Shown one piece after another: positions 8,421 to 17,055 of a stretch of 64,000 bases of DNA; position 1 is the stretch's first letter; each line of letters begins with the position of its first letter. The position numbers and the translations under genes were made by a program. The DNA lies in the NCBI RefSeq assembly GCF_002836515.1, contig NZ_PJBC01000003.1:1-64000 (forward strand), in the 5' to 3' direction. The notes under the pieces are model-generated. The model searched no databases. It was not told where the DNA came from and saw only the letters and a list, made by a program, of their open reading frames with translations. This DNA comes from Pseudomonas sp. Choline-02u-1 (lineage in GTDB: Bacteria > Pseudomonadota > Gammaproteobacteria > Pseudomonadales > Pseudomonadaceae).

Positions 8421-9872
8421 TCAGACCTGAGGGTCACCCACGTGCAGGATCTTCATGCCATTGGTGCCACCGGTGGTGTGGTAGCTGTCGCCCTTGGTCA
8501 GGATGACCCAGTCGCCTTTTTCCACGACGCCGCGCTTGGTCAGTTCGTCGATGGCTTTCTGGCTGACTTCGTGCGGTTCCAGCGAGGCCGGGTCGAACGG
8601 AATGGTGTAGACGCCACGGAACATCGCCGCGCGGGCCTGGGCTTCGCGGTGCGGGGTGAACGCGTAGATCGGCACCGAAGAGCGGATACGCGACATGATC
8701 AGCGGGGTGAAGCCGCTTTCAGTCAGGGCGATGATCGCTTTGACGCCCGGGAAGTGGTTGGCGGTGTACATGGTCGCCAGCGCAATGCTTTCGTCGCAGC
8801 GGCTGAATTCCTTGCCGATACGGTGGCTGGAGGTCTTGCCGGTCGGGTGCTTCTCGGCGCCGACGCAGATCCGCGCCATGGCCTGCACGGCTTCCAGCGG
8901 GTAGAGGCCTGCGGCGGATTCGGCCGAGAGCATCACGGCGTCGGTGTAGTCGAGCACGGCGTTGGCCACGTCGGACACTTCGGCGCGGGTCGGCATCGGG
9001 TTCTGGATCATCGACTCCATCATCTGGGTCGCGACGATCACTGCCTTGTTGTGGCGACGTGCGTGCAGAATGATTTTCTTCTGAATGCCCACCAGCTCGG
9101 CATCGCCGATTTCCACACCGAGGTCACCACGGGCAACCATTACCGCGTCGGAAGCCTTGATCAGACCGTCGAGGGTTTCGTCGTCGGCCACGGCTTCGGC
9201 GCGTTCGATCTTCGCCACCAGCCAGGCAGTGCCGCCGGCTTCGTCGCGCAGTTGACGGGCATATTCCATGTCGGCAGCGTCACGCGGGAAGGACACCGCG
9301 AGGTAGTCGACTTCCATTTCCGCAGCGAGCTTGATGTCGGCCTTGTCTTTTTCAGTCAGGGCCGGGGCAGTCAGGCCGCCACCGCGACGGTTGATGCCTT
9401 TGTGGTCCGAGAGCGGGCCGCCGATGGTCACGGTGCAATGCAAGGCATCGTCAGTCTGGGTATCAACGCGCATCACCACACGGCCGTCGTCGAGCAGCAG
9501 CTCGTCGCCCACGCCGCAGTCCTTGACCAGATCCGGGTAATCGATGCCGACCACCTGCTGGTTGCCTTCGGTCAACGGATGGCTGGTGGAAAAGGTGAAC
9601 TTGTCACCGATCTTCAGCTCGATCTTCTTGTTGGCGAATTTGGCGATACGGATTTTCGGGCCTTGCAGGTCGCCGAGCAGGGCGACAAAGCGGCCGTGCT
9701 TGGCAGCCAGGTCACGCACCAGCTTCGCGCGAGCCTTGTGCTCGTCGGGGGTGCCGTGGGAGAAGTTCAGACGGGCAACGTCCAGACCAGCCAGAATCAG
9801 CTGTTCGAGAACTTCCGGCGAGTTACTGGCCGGGCCAAGGGTAGCGACGATTTTGGTACGACGGACGGACAT
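8421..9872 (-). CDS. pykA: Pyruvate kinase
   Basis: A 483-aa pyruvate kinase converting phosphoenolpyruvate and ADP to pyruvate and ATP, the last step of the Entner-Doudoroff and lower glycolytic route. Visible signatures are the N-terminal TKIVATLGPAS, the substrate loop LNFSHGTPDEH, the active-site KIERAEA with Mg-binding residues around ARGDLGVEIG, and the ESMIQNPMPTRAEVSDVANA block. The start at 9872 has AGGAG eight bases upstream. Length and the MSVRRTKIVAT start fit the PykA isozyme (AMP or sugar-phosphate activated) rather than PykF. It is transcribed alone, convergent with the crotonase gene, with a terminator at 8372-8405. Confidence 0.96.
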   Translation of the reverse strand: MSVRRTKIVATLGPASNSPEVLEQLILAGLDVARLNFSHGTPDEHKARAKLVRDLAAKHGRFVALLGDLQGPKIRIAKFANKKIELKIGDKFTFSTSHPLTEGNQQVVGIDYPDLVKDCGVGDELLLDDGRVVMRVDTQTDDALHCTVTIGGPLSDHKGINRRGGGLTAPALTEKDKADIKLAAEMEVDYLAVSFPRDAADMEYARQLRDEAGGTAWLVAKIERAEAVADDETLDGLIKASDAVMVARGDLGVEIGDAELVGIQKKIILHARRHNKAVIVATQMMESMIQNPMPTRAEVSDVANAVLDYTDAVMLSAESAAGLYPLEAVQAMARICVGAEKHPTGKTSSHRIGKEFSRCDESIALATMYTANHFPGVKAIIALTESGFTPLIMSRIRSSVPIYAFTPHREAQARAAMFRGVYTIPFDPASLEPHEVSQKAIDELTKRGVVEKGDWVILTKGDSYHTTGGTNGMKILHVGDPQV

Positions 9873-10041
9873 GCAAAGACTCCTGAGTTCAAGCGCCAGC
9901 GAAGGCTACTATGCTCAGAAGGTGTAGTCATTGTTCGTTTGCACTACTTATCGTTTTCTTTATTGAACCGACAACTGGCACAAACACTGCTGAAGATTTC
10001 ACGGCAGGGGTCGATACAGAGCACAAGACAGGAGAACCACC

Positions 10042-10428
10042 ATGCGATTGTTGCCCATTGCCGCCCTTGCCCTCAGCGTCCTCGCCATGACGGGCTGCAC
10101 CCGTTGGTCGATGAACCATCATTTGAACAACGCCTACAGCGCCTATGATCGCGGCAATTGCGAGCAGGTCATGCTTGAGCTGTCCAAGGTCGAACGCGCC
10201 AGCCGCGCCCGCCCTTACGTGTGGCCGGAAGTGTCGATGATGCGCGGCCAGTGCCTGGAGCGGCAGAAGTTGTACATCGACGCGGTGCAGACCTACCAGT
10301 TCATCATCGCTTCGTACCCGAACAGCGAATACGCCTACCGCGCTCGCGCGCGTCTGGAAACCCTGCAGAGCCTGGGCCATTACCCGACGCGCAGTGCCGC
10401 GGCAGTGGTGCGGCCGACACGCTTCTAA
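10042..10428 (+). CDS. Small TPR-type lipoprotein
   Basis: A 128-aa protein with a signal peptide ending in a lipobox, LAMTGC, making C19 the lipidated residue. The next residue is T, not D, so outer-membrane sorting is expected. The mature part has two helical repeats of tetratricopeptide character (NAYSAYDRGNCEQVMLEL; DAVQTYQFIIASYPNSEYAY). A strong AGGAG precedes the ATG. Its function is unknown; similar small TPR lipoproteins scaffold envelope complexes. It stands alone between divergent pykA and the PilZ gene. Confidence 0.8.
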   Translation: MRLLPIAALALSVLAMTGCTRWSMNHHLNNAYSAYDRGNCEQVMLELSKVERASRARPYVWPEVSMMRGQCLERQKLYIDAVQTYQFIIASYPNSEYAYRARARLETLQSLGHYPTRSAAAVVRPTRF

Positions 10429-10622
10429 CGGCGCTTCTCATACAAATTCTGGCCGTCTGTACAAGCTCCGCTATAGTCAAGGAAACCGTTTGGAGCCTTG
10501 ACTCGTTAACGGCGCAACACCTGCGACTGGCAGTGGTAGAGGTGACGGCGATTGGTGCGCCGTTCACACCGGAAGCGGGGAGAGCGGGCCTGCCGCACAG
10601 GTTCGTTCCGAAGCACAGATGC

Positions 10623-10639
10623 GGCTCCGTGACGGAGCC
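10623..10639. other. Perfect 17-base palindrome upstream of the PilZ gene
   Basis: GGCTCCGT and ACGGAGCC flank a single G, 21 bases before the chosen PilZ start. It could be an operator or a leader hairpin that occludes the start; nothing in the sequence decides between these. Confidence 0.5.
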
Positions 10640-10660
10640 CTGCATGGCGAACCGCACATC

Positions 10661-11020
10661 ATGTTTACCGACCGCCGGATCGAACGGCATCAGTTGCCGT
10701 ATTACCTCAGAGTGTTCAACAGCGTCACCGACAAACCCGTCGGCTTTCTCGGCAATGTGTCTGCAGACGGGCTGATGCTGATCAGCCAGCTGCCAATGAT
10801 GGTTGGCGCCGATTTCCAGTTACGCCTCAAGGTTCCCGCCCGCGATGGCAGCCAGCAGATCATCGATTTCAGCGCCTGTTGCGTGTGGTGCCATGAAGAC
10901 GCCACGCCGCTGCACTACGACGCCGGTTTCATCCTGCGGCGCGCGCCGGCGGAGTTCGGGCAACTGATTCTGGCGTTGCAGCAGTACTTCAGTTTTCAGC
11001 CGCTGCCGGCGTCGGCCTGA
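10661..11020 (+). CDS. PilZ domain c-di-GMP receptor
   Basis: A 119-aa single-domain PilZ protein. Both ligand motifs are present: RRIER (RxxxR) near the N-terminus and NVSADG (NxSxxG) about 25 residues later, so c-di-GMP binding is likely. The ATG at 10661 is chosen because it places RRIER in the usual N-terminal position; the longer in-frame start at 10619 would add 14 residues of no family likeness. The ribosome-binding site is poor for both. No enzyme or motor domain is attached, so it would act by protein-protein contact. The diguanylate cyclase 4 kb upstream could supply ligand, but that link is inferred. Confidence 0.85.
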   Translation: MFTDRRIERHQLPYYLRVFNSVTDKPVGFLGNVSADGLMLISQLPMMVGADFQLRLKVPARDGSQQIIDFSACCVWCHEDATPLHYDAGFILRRAPAEFGQLILALQQYFSFQPLPASA

Positions 11021-11069
11021 GTCGATGGCGCCAAGCGCTTGGCAGGCACGCCTGCACCGACGACGGGGA

Positions 11070-12398
11070 TCACAGCGACGCGGTACTTTTCCAGCTCAGA
11101 TACTGCGTCACCAGCTCGGTGCCCAATTGCGCGGGCCGAATATCCATTACGGCAACGCCATGAGCATTCAACCGTTCATGGCGTTCGGCCCGCTCATTCA
11201 GGTAATTCACCGTCCCGCAGTAAGCCAGCGCCTCGGGCAGCGTATGCACGCTGGTCTGGCGCAACGTATCCAGTGCTTCCTCACGCAGACTTGCCACCAA
11301 TATTCGATGCTGCGCGCTCAGGCGTCTGACCGCGGCCAGCAGTTGATCATCGTCATCGCGCACATTGGTCACCAGCACTACCAGCGCCCGGCGCTGTTGT
11401 CGGGCCAATAACTGGTTGGCCGCCGCCTGATAATCGGCAGGACGCCGCGTGGTCTCCAGATCATGCACAGCGTTGAGCAAGACGTTCAGTTGACCGCTGC
11501 GTTTGGCTGGCGCCACGTGGCACGGCTTGTCACTGGCAAAGGTACTAAGGCCCACCGCATCGCCCTGGCGCAACGCAACATAAGCGAGCAACAGGCAGGC
11601 ATTGAGCGCGTGATCGAAATGCGATAGCTCATCGTCCTGACTGCGCATCTGACGGCCGCAATCAAGCAGAAAAATGATCTGTTGATCACGTTCATCTTCA
11701 TATTCGCGGGCAATCGGCGTGCGCTGGCGGGCAGTGGCTTTCCAGTCGATCTGGCGCAGGCTGTCGCCTTCACGGAATTCGCGCAGCTGATGGAATTCCA
11801 TGCCCTGACCGCGACGTTGTCGCTGGCGTACGCCGAGCTGGCTGAGCCAGTTGTCGACGGCGCGCAATTCACCGCCGTAGAGCCGAGCGAAGTCCGGGTA
11901 GACGCGGGTCTCGTCACTGATGCTGAGCAGGCGTTTGCCGGACCATAACCCCAAGGGGCTCGGCAGATTGACTTCGCACTGTGCGAAGCTGAAACGCCCA
12001 CGTTTGGCCGGGCGCAGCCGGTAGCGGATCTGGCTGCAATAGCCAGGTTGAAGTTCAACCACCATCGGCAGGTCATCAAACTCTAGGCCGTCGGGTATGT
12101 GGTCGAAGAGTCTAATGTTCAATGGCTCGACGAATTCATGCGCAATGTCCACCTGCACGTCTGTCCAGCGCCCGAGCGCCAGGCTGCCGGGCATCTGCCG
12201 CGTGATGTGCGGCGACGGCAGGCGTGCAAGGCGCACCGCGTCAATAACTGCCAACGCCATCAGCGCCAGGAGCAAACCCCAGTTGATCGACATCAGGCTC
12301 GACGGTATCTCAGTGCCGAGTGCCTGAACGGCACCGAGCACACTGCTGACGACCAGCAGCAGGGCCAGCCAGATCAACAGCAGCCGAGACGGTTTCAC
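11070..12398 (-). CDS. DUF58 domain protein, last gene of the MoxR operon
   Basis: A 442-aa protein with two N-terminal hydrophobic helices (about 6-28 and 38-56), a beta-rich middle, the DUF58 signature LREFREGDSLRQIDW (205-219), and a von Willebrand A-like C-terminal domain. The metal-binding MIDAS motif, normally DxSxS, reads DCGRQM at 246-251, so it may not bind metal. The GTG start overlaps the MoxR stop by four bases (GTGA). DUF58 proteins are habitual partners of MoxR AAA+ ATPases and are thought to act as their adaptors or substrates. The role here is unknown. Confidence 0.85.
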   Translation of the reverse strand: MKPSRLLLIWLALLLVVSSVLGAVQALGTEIPSSLMSINWGLLLALMALAVIDAVRLARLPSPHITRQMPGSLALGRWTDVQVDIAHEFVEPLNIRLFDHIPDGLEFDDLPMVVELQPGYCSQIRYRLRPAKRGRFSFAQCEVNLPSPLGLWSGKRLLSISDETRVYPDFARLYGGELRAVDNWLSQLGVRQRQRRGQGMEFHQLREFREGDSLRQIDWKATARQRTPIAREYEDERDQQIIFLLDCGRQMRSQDDELSHFDHALNACLLLAYVALRQGDAVGLSTFASDKPCHVAPAKRSGQLNVLLNAVHDLETTRRPADYQAAANQLLARQQRRALVVLVTNVRDDDDQLLAAVRRLSAQHRILVASLREEALDTLRQTSVHTLPEALAYCGTVNYLNERAERHERLNAHGVAVMDIRPAQLGTELVTQYLSWKSTASL

Positions 12399-13396
12399 AG
12401 GCGCGGCGCCGGCACTTGATCGAGCAATTGCGCGAGCACCTGATCGACCTGCAAACCTTCGATATCCAGCTCCGGCGCGATGCGCACGCGATGGCGCAGC
12501 ACGGCCAGCGTGCAGCCTTTGATGTCATCCGGAATGACAAACTCGCCGCCGCGCAACAACGCCCGGGCACGGGCGCAGCGCACCAGAGCGATCGATGCGC
12601 GCGGCCCGGCGCCGAGGCTCAGGCCCGGCCAGGTGCGCGTGCTGCGCGCCAGGCGTACGGCATAGTCGAGGACCTGATCGTCGAGCGGCAAATCACTGGC
12701 GATACGTTGCAGTGCTTGGACATCTTTCGCCTGCAACACCGTGCGCAGCGGTTGCACGTCGAGCATGTCGGCGCGGGTCGAGCGACACACCTGGCGGACC
12801 ATGTTCAGTTCTTGATCGGCGTCCGGGTAATCCATGCGCACCTTGAGCATGAAGCGGTCGAGCTCGGCTTCCGGCAGTGGATAAGTGCCTTCCTGTTCGA
12901 TCGGGTTCTGCGTGGCGAGCACCATGAACGGTTGCGCGATGGGCAGGGCGCGGCCCTCGAGCGTGACCTGGCGCTCCTGCATGGCTTCGAGCAACGCCGC
13001 CTGGGTTTTCGCCGGGGCGCGGTTGATCTCGTCAGCCAGTAACAGATTGGTGAACAGCGGGCCTTTGCGCAGCTTGAACTGTTCGGTCTGCAAGTCATAC
13101 ACGGCGTGGCCGGTGACGTCGCTGGGCATCAGGTCCGGGGTGAACTGGATGCGTGCAAACTCACCGCCGAAACAACGTGCCAAGGCTCGCACCAGCAAGG
13201 TCTTGCCCAAGCCGGGCACGCCTTCGAGCAGCACGTGGCCGCCGGCAATCAGCGCGGTCAGCACGTCGTCGATCACCGCCTCCTGACCGAACAGCGCCTT
13301 GTTCAATTCGTTGCGCACGGCCTGCGCCAACTGGCTGGCACGCTGGCGTTGCTGGGCAGCGTGAGTCGCGCTGCCGGGCTCGATCTGTTCAGTCAT
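12395..13396 (-). CDS. MoxR-family AAA+ ATPase
   Basis: A 333-aa cytoplasmic ATPase. Walker A is GVPGLGKT and Walker B is LLLADEINRAPAKTQ, followed by the arginine-containing sensor regions typical of the MoxR branch (IEQEGTYPLPEAELDRF). These ATPases work as chaperones that mature or remodel partner proteins, usually with DUF58 or VWA proteins. The start at 13396 follows a GAGGAA site and overlaps the DUF4350 stop as ATGA. A longer frame upstream has no support. It is fifth of six overlapping genes. Confidence 0.92.
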   Translation of the reverse strand: MTEQIEPGSATHAAQQRQRASQLAQAVRNELNKALFGQEAVIDDVLTALIAGGHVLLEGVPGLGKTLLVRALARCFGGEFARIQFTPDLMPSDVTGHAVYDLQTEQFKLRKGPLFTNLLLADEINRAPAKTQAALLEAMQERQVTLEGRALPIAQPFMVLATQNPIEQEGTYPLPEAELDRFMLKVRMDYPDADQELNMVRQVCRSTRADMLDVQPLRTVLQAKDVQALQRIASDLPLDDQVLDYAVRLARSTRTWPGLSLGAGPRASIALVRCARARALLRGGEFVIPDDIKGCTLAVLRHRVRIAPELDIEGLQVDQVLAQLLDQVPAPRL

Positions 13397-14556
13397 AACG
13401 CGTTCCTCAAGGTTTGCAGATGAGCGACCTGACGACTGAATTCGGCGCTGGACAAGCGCTGTTTCGGACGTGGGCTCAGGGCCTGGCTGATGGCGCGGGT
13501 GGGTTGCCGGGTCAGGCGTGATAGCGCCAGCCATTGTTCGGCCACATTCAATTGATCGAAACCGGGATAGCGATGGCGGGCGCGGCGCAGGATGTCCTGT
13601 TGCAATGCTTGCAGCAGGACATCCTGGCCGTTGTGGCGCAGCAGGAAATCGGCGCTGGCGCGCAAATGCTCCAGCAGTTGGCGCCGACCCGCCCGCGCCG
13701 GCATTTGCACTGGCCCGTGGCGCACGCTTGCCTGCCACAGCCACAGGCCGACCAAGGCGAGCAGGGCGACGATCGCCTGCGGAAAATAGCGCCAGAGCAA
13801 CGTCCAGAGTCCATCATGCGCGGTGTTGTAAATCACGGTGACGTCGGTGTCGGCGCTCAGATACCAGAGCAGCCAGGCATTGTCGTATTGGCCGATGGCC
13901 GGGGTTTTCCATAGCTCGGCATCGGTGACTACGGTGACTGTCCCGAGGCCGTACACCCGTTGCATCATGTGCGTGGCTCTGGCGCTGTTGGCCCAGGCTT
14001 GGGCAACGTTGTTCGGGTCATCGAGGTGGAAGTCGGTGTCGAAACTGGCGTAGGCCGGCGCGTCTTCATCTTCCAGGTACAACTTGGTCAGTTTCGCAAA
14101 GCGATCCTTTTCCACTTCTTGCGGAGGATCTTTCAAATCCTTGCTCAGCGATTGGTGCAATTGCACCCGGTCGAGCAAAAGATCGTTGCTTTGCCCGGTT
14201 TGCGCATCCCACAGCGACTCGGCGACAAACACCAGGCGTCCGCCGGCGCGAGTCCAGTTCAACACTTGATCGACTTCTCGCGGCGTCATCCGTGCGCGCT
14301 CGCCGAACAACAGCAAGGTGTGGCCGTGTGGATCGATCTGCGGCAGCACCGCGAGGGTCTCGGCGTGACTGACCGCGAGGCCGCGCTCGCGCAGGAACAT
14401 TTCTGCCGCCAGATACGGGTTGGCTTGCGCCGTGGGCGAGGGGCCGTGATCGACGACTTCCTCATATGGCCGGGCTTGGAGGTAGAGGAACAGGCTCAAA
14501 CCGCCCAGCAGCAAAAGCGCCAGCGCACCCAGTGACCAGCCGATGCGCCGGTTCAA
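13393..14556 (-). CDS. DUF4350 domain protein
   Basis: A 387-aa protein anchored by an N-terminal helix (about 8-27), with a periplasmic DUF4350 region resembling a GATase/Rossmann-like fold (HTLLLFGERARMTPREVDQVLNW... GGRLVFVAES) and a second hydrophobic helix at about 258-275 before a cytoplasmic tail. The start is TTG, overlapping the preceding stop by four bases (TTGA), which suggests expression depends on coupled reinitiation. In other bacteria DUF4350 genes also sit between DUF4129 and MoxR genes. Function unknown. Confidence 0.8.
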   Translation of the reverse strand: MNRRIGWSLGALALLLLGGLSLFLYLQARPYEEVVDHGPSPTAQANPYLAAEMFLRERGLAVSHAETLAVLPQIDPHGHTLLLFGERARMTPREVDQVLNWTRAGGRLVFVAESLWDAQTGQSNDLLLDRVQLHQSLSKDLKDPPQEVEKDRFAKLTKLYLEDEDAPAYASFDTDFHLDDPNNVAQAWANSARATHMMQRVYGLGTVTVVTDAELWKTPAIGQYDNAWLLWYLSADTDVTVIYNTAHDGLWTLLWRYFPQAIVALLALVGLWLWQASVRHGPVQMPARAGRRQLLEHLRASADFLLRHNGQDVLLQALQQDILRRARHRYPGFDQLNVAEQWLALSRLTRQPTRAISQALSPRPKQRLSSAEFSRQVAHLQTLRNAL

Positions 14557-16091
14557 TGCCGCGACCCTTTGCTGAACAGCTCACGCCAGCCGTTGCACAG
14601 TTCTGCTTGCAGGTGCGCGGCTGGAAGTCGGTGCCCATAGGCCACGTTCTGCCAGTGAACTGTCAGGTTGCGGCTGTAAGCGAGCAGGTCGGGGCGTTGC
14701 AATTGCTCGATGCGTTGGAGGATCTGGTTTTCGGTATCGGCGGCAGTCAGCGTCAGCCCGAAATCGTGCAGCAGGTGGCTGAGCAGGCCGCGATAAAGCA
14801 GACCCAGCGCGGCACGAGGTTCGCTCAGCCACAATTGTTCGGCGCTGGCGGCGACGTCGTCCGGAAGGGTTTCACGGTTCAGATCGAGGCCGAAGACTTG
14901 TGGCGCCGCCGCTCGTTTGCGGCGCACTGGCAGGTTCGGACGACGACTGACGAAGGCCTGGAGAAATTCGCGATACCGCCAGAGCAGCCAGCCCAGGGCG
15001 GCGACCAACGCGCCCCAGAGCAGCACCTCAATCAGGCTGGCAAAGGTGTCGAGGTGCCGACCATCGAGCCAGCCGAGCAGGGTTTTCAGCCACTGCGGTG
15101 CCTCTCCCGTCTGCCCTTCCTTGGCCGGGCTCGCCGGGTCGTCGCCGAAGCGGTAGCGGGTGACGCTCTCCTTGTTCTTGAACGGCGGTTGTTCAAGCAA
15201 TGACTGGATACTGTCGCGCGCGGCCTGGCTGGTCAGCGGCTGATTGAGCAGTCGTGGTGCGTGCGGCGCATCGCTGGCCCATACCGGTTGCAGGTTCGGC
15301 AGCAACAGGCACGCGGCGAGCAACACACCGAGCACGCCGTTGTTCAAGCGCTGGCGCAAACGGCGGAAGACCAGCTCTATATCCCAGGCTTCCAGTTGCG
15401 TGCGGCGATTAAGGTAGAGGCTGAAGCCGCAGGCAACATAAATCGGCTCCCAGACCACCAGGATCAGCGCGTAAAAAGCGTTGGTCAGGTGTTCCAGCCA
15501 ACGCCAGTCCCGATCGGCTGCGAGCAGCAGCGACTGCCAGTCCCAGTCGGTTTCGATTTGCTGCGGCAACAACAGGTAGAACAGGACCATCAGGCCGATC
15601 CACAGCGCGGTTTCCAGATGCACGCCGATAATTGTCAGCCATTGCGCAGCGCCGCCGTTGCGTTGCAGCAGCACCTGCAAGCGTTGTTGTCGAACTTCGC
15701 CGTCGAGACCTTCGAGTTGTGTCACCGGCAGCGCAAAGCTGCGGCTCAGGCTCAGCCGTCGCCAGGTCAGGCTCGCCAGCAGTTGCGGCTTGAGAAGGCG
15801 CGGCCATTCACGCAGGGCTTGTTTGAGCGTCGGGGTTTCGCCGAACAGTGCTTTGGAGAGGATGTATAAAGGCAGGCGTTCGTAGGCCGGTTTCAGCCAC
15901 CAGAAAATGAACACCGCCAGCGATGGCCAGTCCCACAACAGCAGGCTGAACAGGGCGAACAGCGGCAGGGTAACGATCGCCCAACTGGTCATCAACAACC
16001 GGCGATGCTGCTGGCTCATCAACACGCCCAGGTCCATGGCTTCCCAGGTCGTGCGCGGGCGGATCACGACGCTGGCGTCACTCAGGCGCAT
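14553..16091 (-). CDS. DUF4129 membrane protein
   Basis: A 512-aa membrane protein. Hydrophobic helices are visible near residues 33-75, 150-175, 215-235, 255-272 and 360-380. The C-terminal cytoplasmic portion carries the DUF4129 region (AEQLWLSEPRAALGLLYRGL onward). The start at 16091 is chosen because the protein then begins MRLSDASVVIRPR; the longer open frame (to 16217) overlaps the upstream gene too deeply. It overlaps the SpoIIM-like gene by 14 bases and the DUF4350 gene by four. DUF4129 is sometimes linked to transglutaminase-like proteins, but none is present here. Confidence 0.8.
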   Translation of the reverse strand: MRLSDASVVIRPRTTWEAMDLGVLMSQQHRRLLMTSWAIVTLPLFALFSLLLWDWPSLAVFIFWWLKPAYERLPLYILSKALFGETPTLKQALREWPRLLKPQLLASLTWRRLSLSRSFALPVTQLEGLDGEVRQQRLQVLLQRNGGAAQWLTIIGVHLETALWIGLMVLFYLLLPQQIETDWDWQSLLLAADRDWRWLEHLTNAFYALILVVWEPIYVACGFSLYLNRRTQLEAWDIELVFRRLRQRLNNGVLGVLLAACLLLPNLQPVWASDAPHAPRLLNQPLTSQAARDSIQSLLEQPPFKNKESVTRYRFGDDPASPAKEGQTGEAPQWLKTLLGWLDGRHLDTFASLIEVLLWGALVAALGWLLWRYREFLQAFVSRRPNLPVRRKRAAAPQVFGLDLNRETLPDDVAASAEQLWLSEPRAALGLLYRGLLSHLLHDFGLTLTAADTENQILQRIEQLQRPDLLAYSRNLTVHWQNVAYGHRLPAAHLQAELCNGWRELFSKGSRH

Positions 16092-17055
16092 GGCGGGTCT
16101 TTCCGGCAAACAACAGATAAACCGCGACGGCCAGCCACAGCGCGGCGCCGACTGCATATTTGGTCTGTGGCGTGACACTGGCTTTCGACGACCAATACGC
16201 CTCGATGAACGCTGCAATCAGCAAGAACAGCATGACCCCGCAGACCAGCAACACGCTTTTGCGCGCAGCCAGGCGCAGTGCCTCGCCGCGTGTCAGGCGT
16301 CCCGGTGCGATCAGCGCCCAGCCCAGCTTGAGCCCCGCCGCGCCGGCGAGGGCAATGCCGGTCAGTTCGAATGCGCCGTGGCCGATCACGAACGACCAGA
16401 AGGTCTGGCCGAAGCCGATTTCGCTTAGGTGTCCGGCCACCGCGCCGATGATCATGCCGTTGTAGAGCAGAAAAAAACCGCTGCCAACGCCCATCAGCAA
16501 ACCGCTGGCGAAGGTCTGAAAGGCGATGCCCGTGTTGTGCATCACGTAATAGCCGAACATCACCCAGTCTTCACTCGCCGCGCGTTCCGCCGTGCGTCCG
16601 AGGTGACCAGCGACTGGATCGTACATGCCTTGCATTTCGCGCACCTGTTCGGCCGGGATCAGGTTGTAGATCAGTTCGGGAAACAGATACACCAGCACGC
16701 CGAAACCGATCAGGCTGGCGAAGAACAGCAGACTGGCGACCGCGACAAAGCGCCACTCCTCGCGCACCAGTCGCGGGAAGTCGGCGAGGATAAAACTGAT
16801 TATCTGCGCGCCGAGGCGACTGCGATGCCGGTACAGCTGTTGATGGCCGCGCAGCACCTGTTGCTGCAATGAATCGATCAGAAAACTGCTGTAGCCGCGC
16901 TCCTGTGCCAAGGCCAGGTGTTGGCAGAGGCGTCGATAGGATTTGGGGAAAGCGGCCACTTGCGGGGTGTCCTTACCGTGCTCGAGACGTTCGAGCGCCG
17001 AGGCGAAGCGCTCCCATTCGGCCTTGTGGCGGGTTTCGAACAGGCTTTGCTTCAT
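16078..17055 (-). CDS. Stage II sporulation protein M-like membrane protein
   Basis: A 325-aa protein with a basic, helical cytoplasmic N-terminus (1-100) and about five membrane helices. It carries the SpoIIM family signature region FASGLLMGVGSGFFLLYNG and the charged motif GHGAFELTGIALAGAAG inside the membrane. In Bacillus SpoIIM helps septal peptidoglycan remodelling during engulfment; Pseudomonas does not sporulate, so the role here must differ. Start overlaps the RDD stop by four bases (ATGA). Confidence 0.85.
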   Translation of the reverse strand: MKQSLFETRHKAEWERFASALERLEHGKDTPQVAAFPKSYRRLCQHLALAQERGYSSFLIDSLQQQVLRGHQQLYRHRSRLGAQIISFILADFPRLVREEWRFVAVASLLFFASLIGFGVLVYLFPELIYNLIPAEQVREMQGMYDPVAGHLGRTAERAASEDWVMFGYYVMHNTGIAFQTFASGLLMGVGSGFFLLYNGMIIGAVAGHLSEIGFGQTFWSFVIGHGAFELTGIALAGAAGLKLGWALIAPGRLTRGEALRLAARKSVLLVCGVMLFLLIAAFIEAYWSSKASVTPQTKYAVGAALWLAVAVYLLFAGKTRHAPE

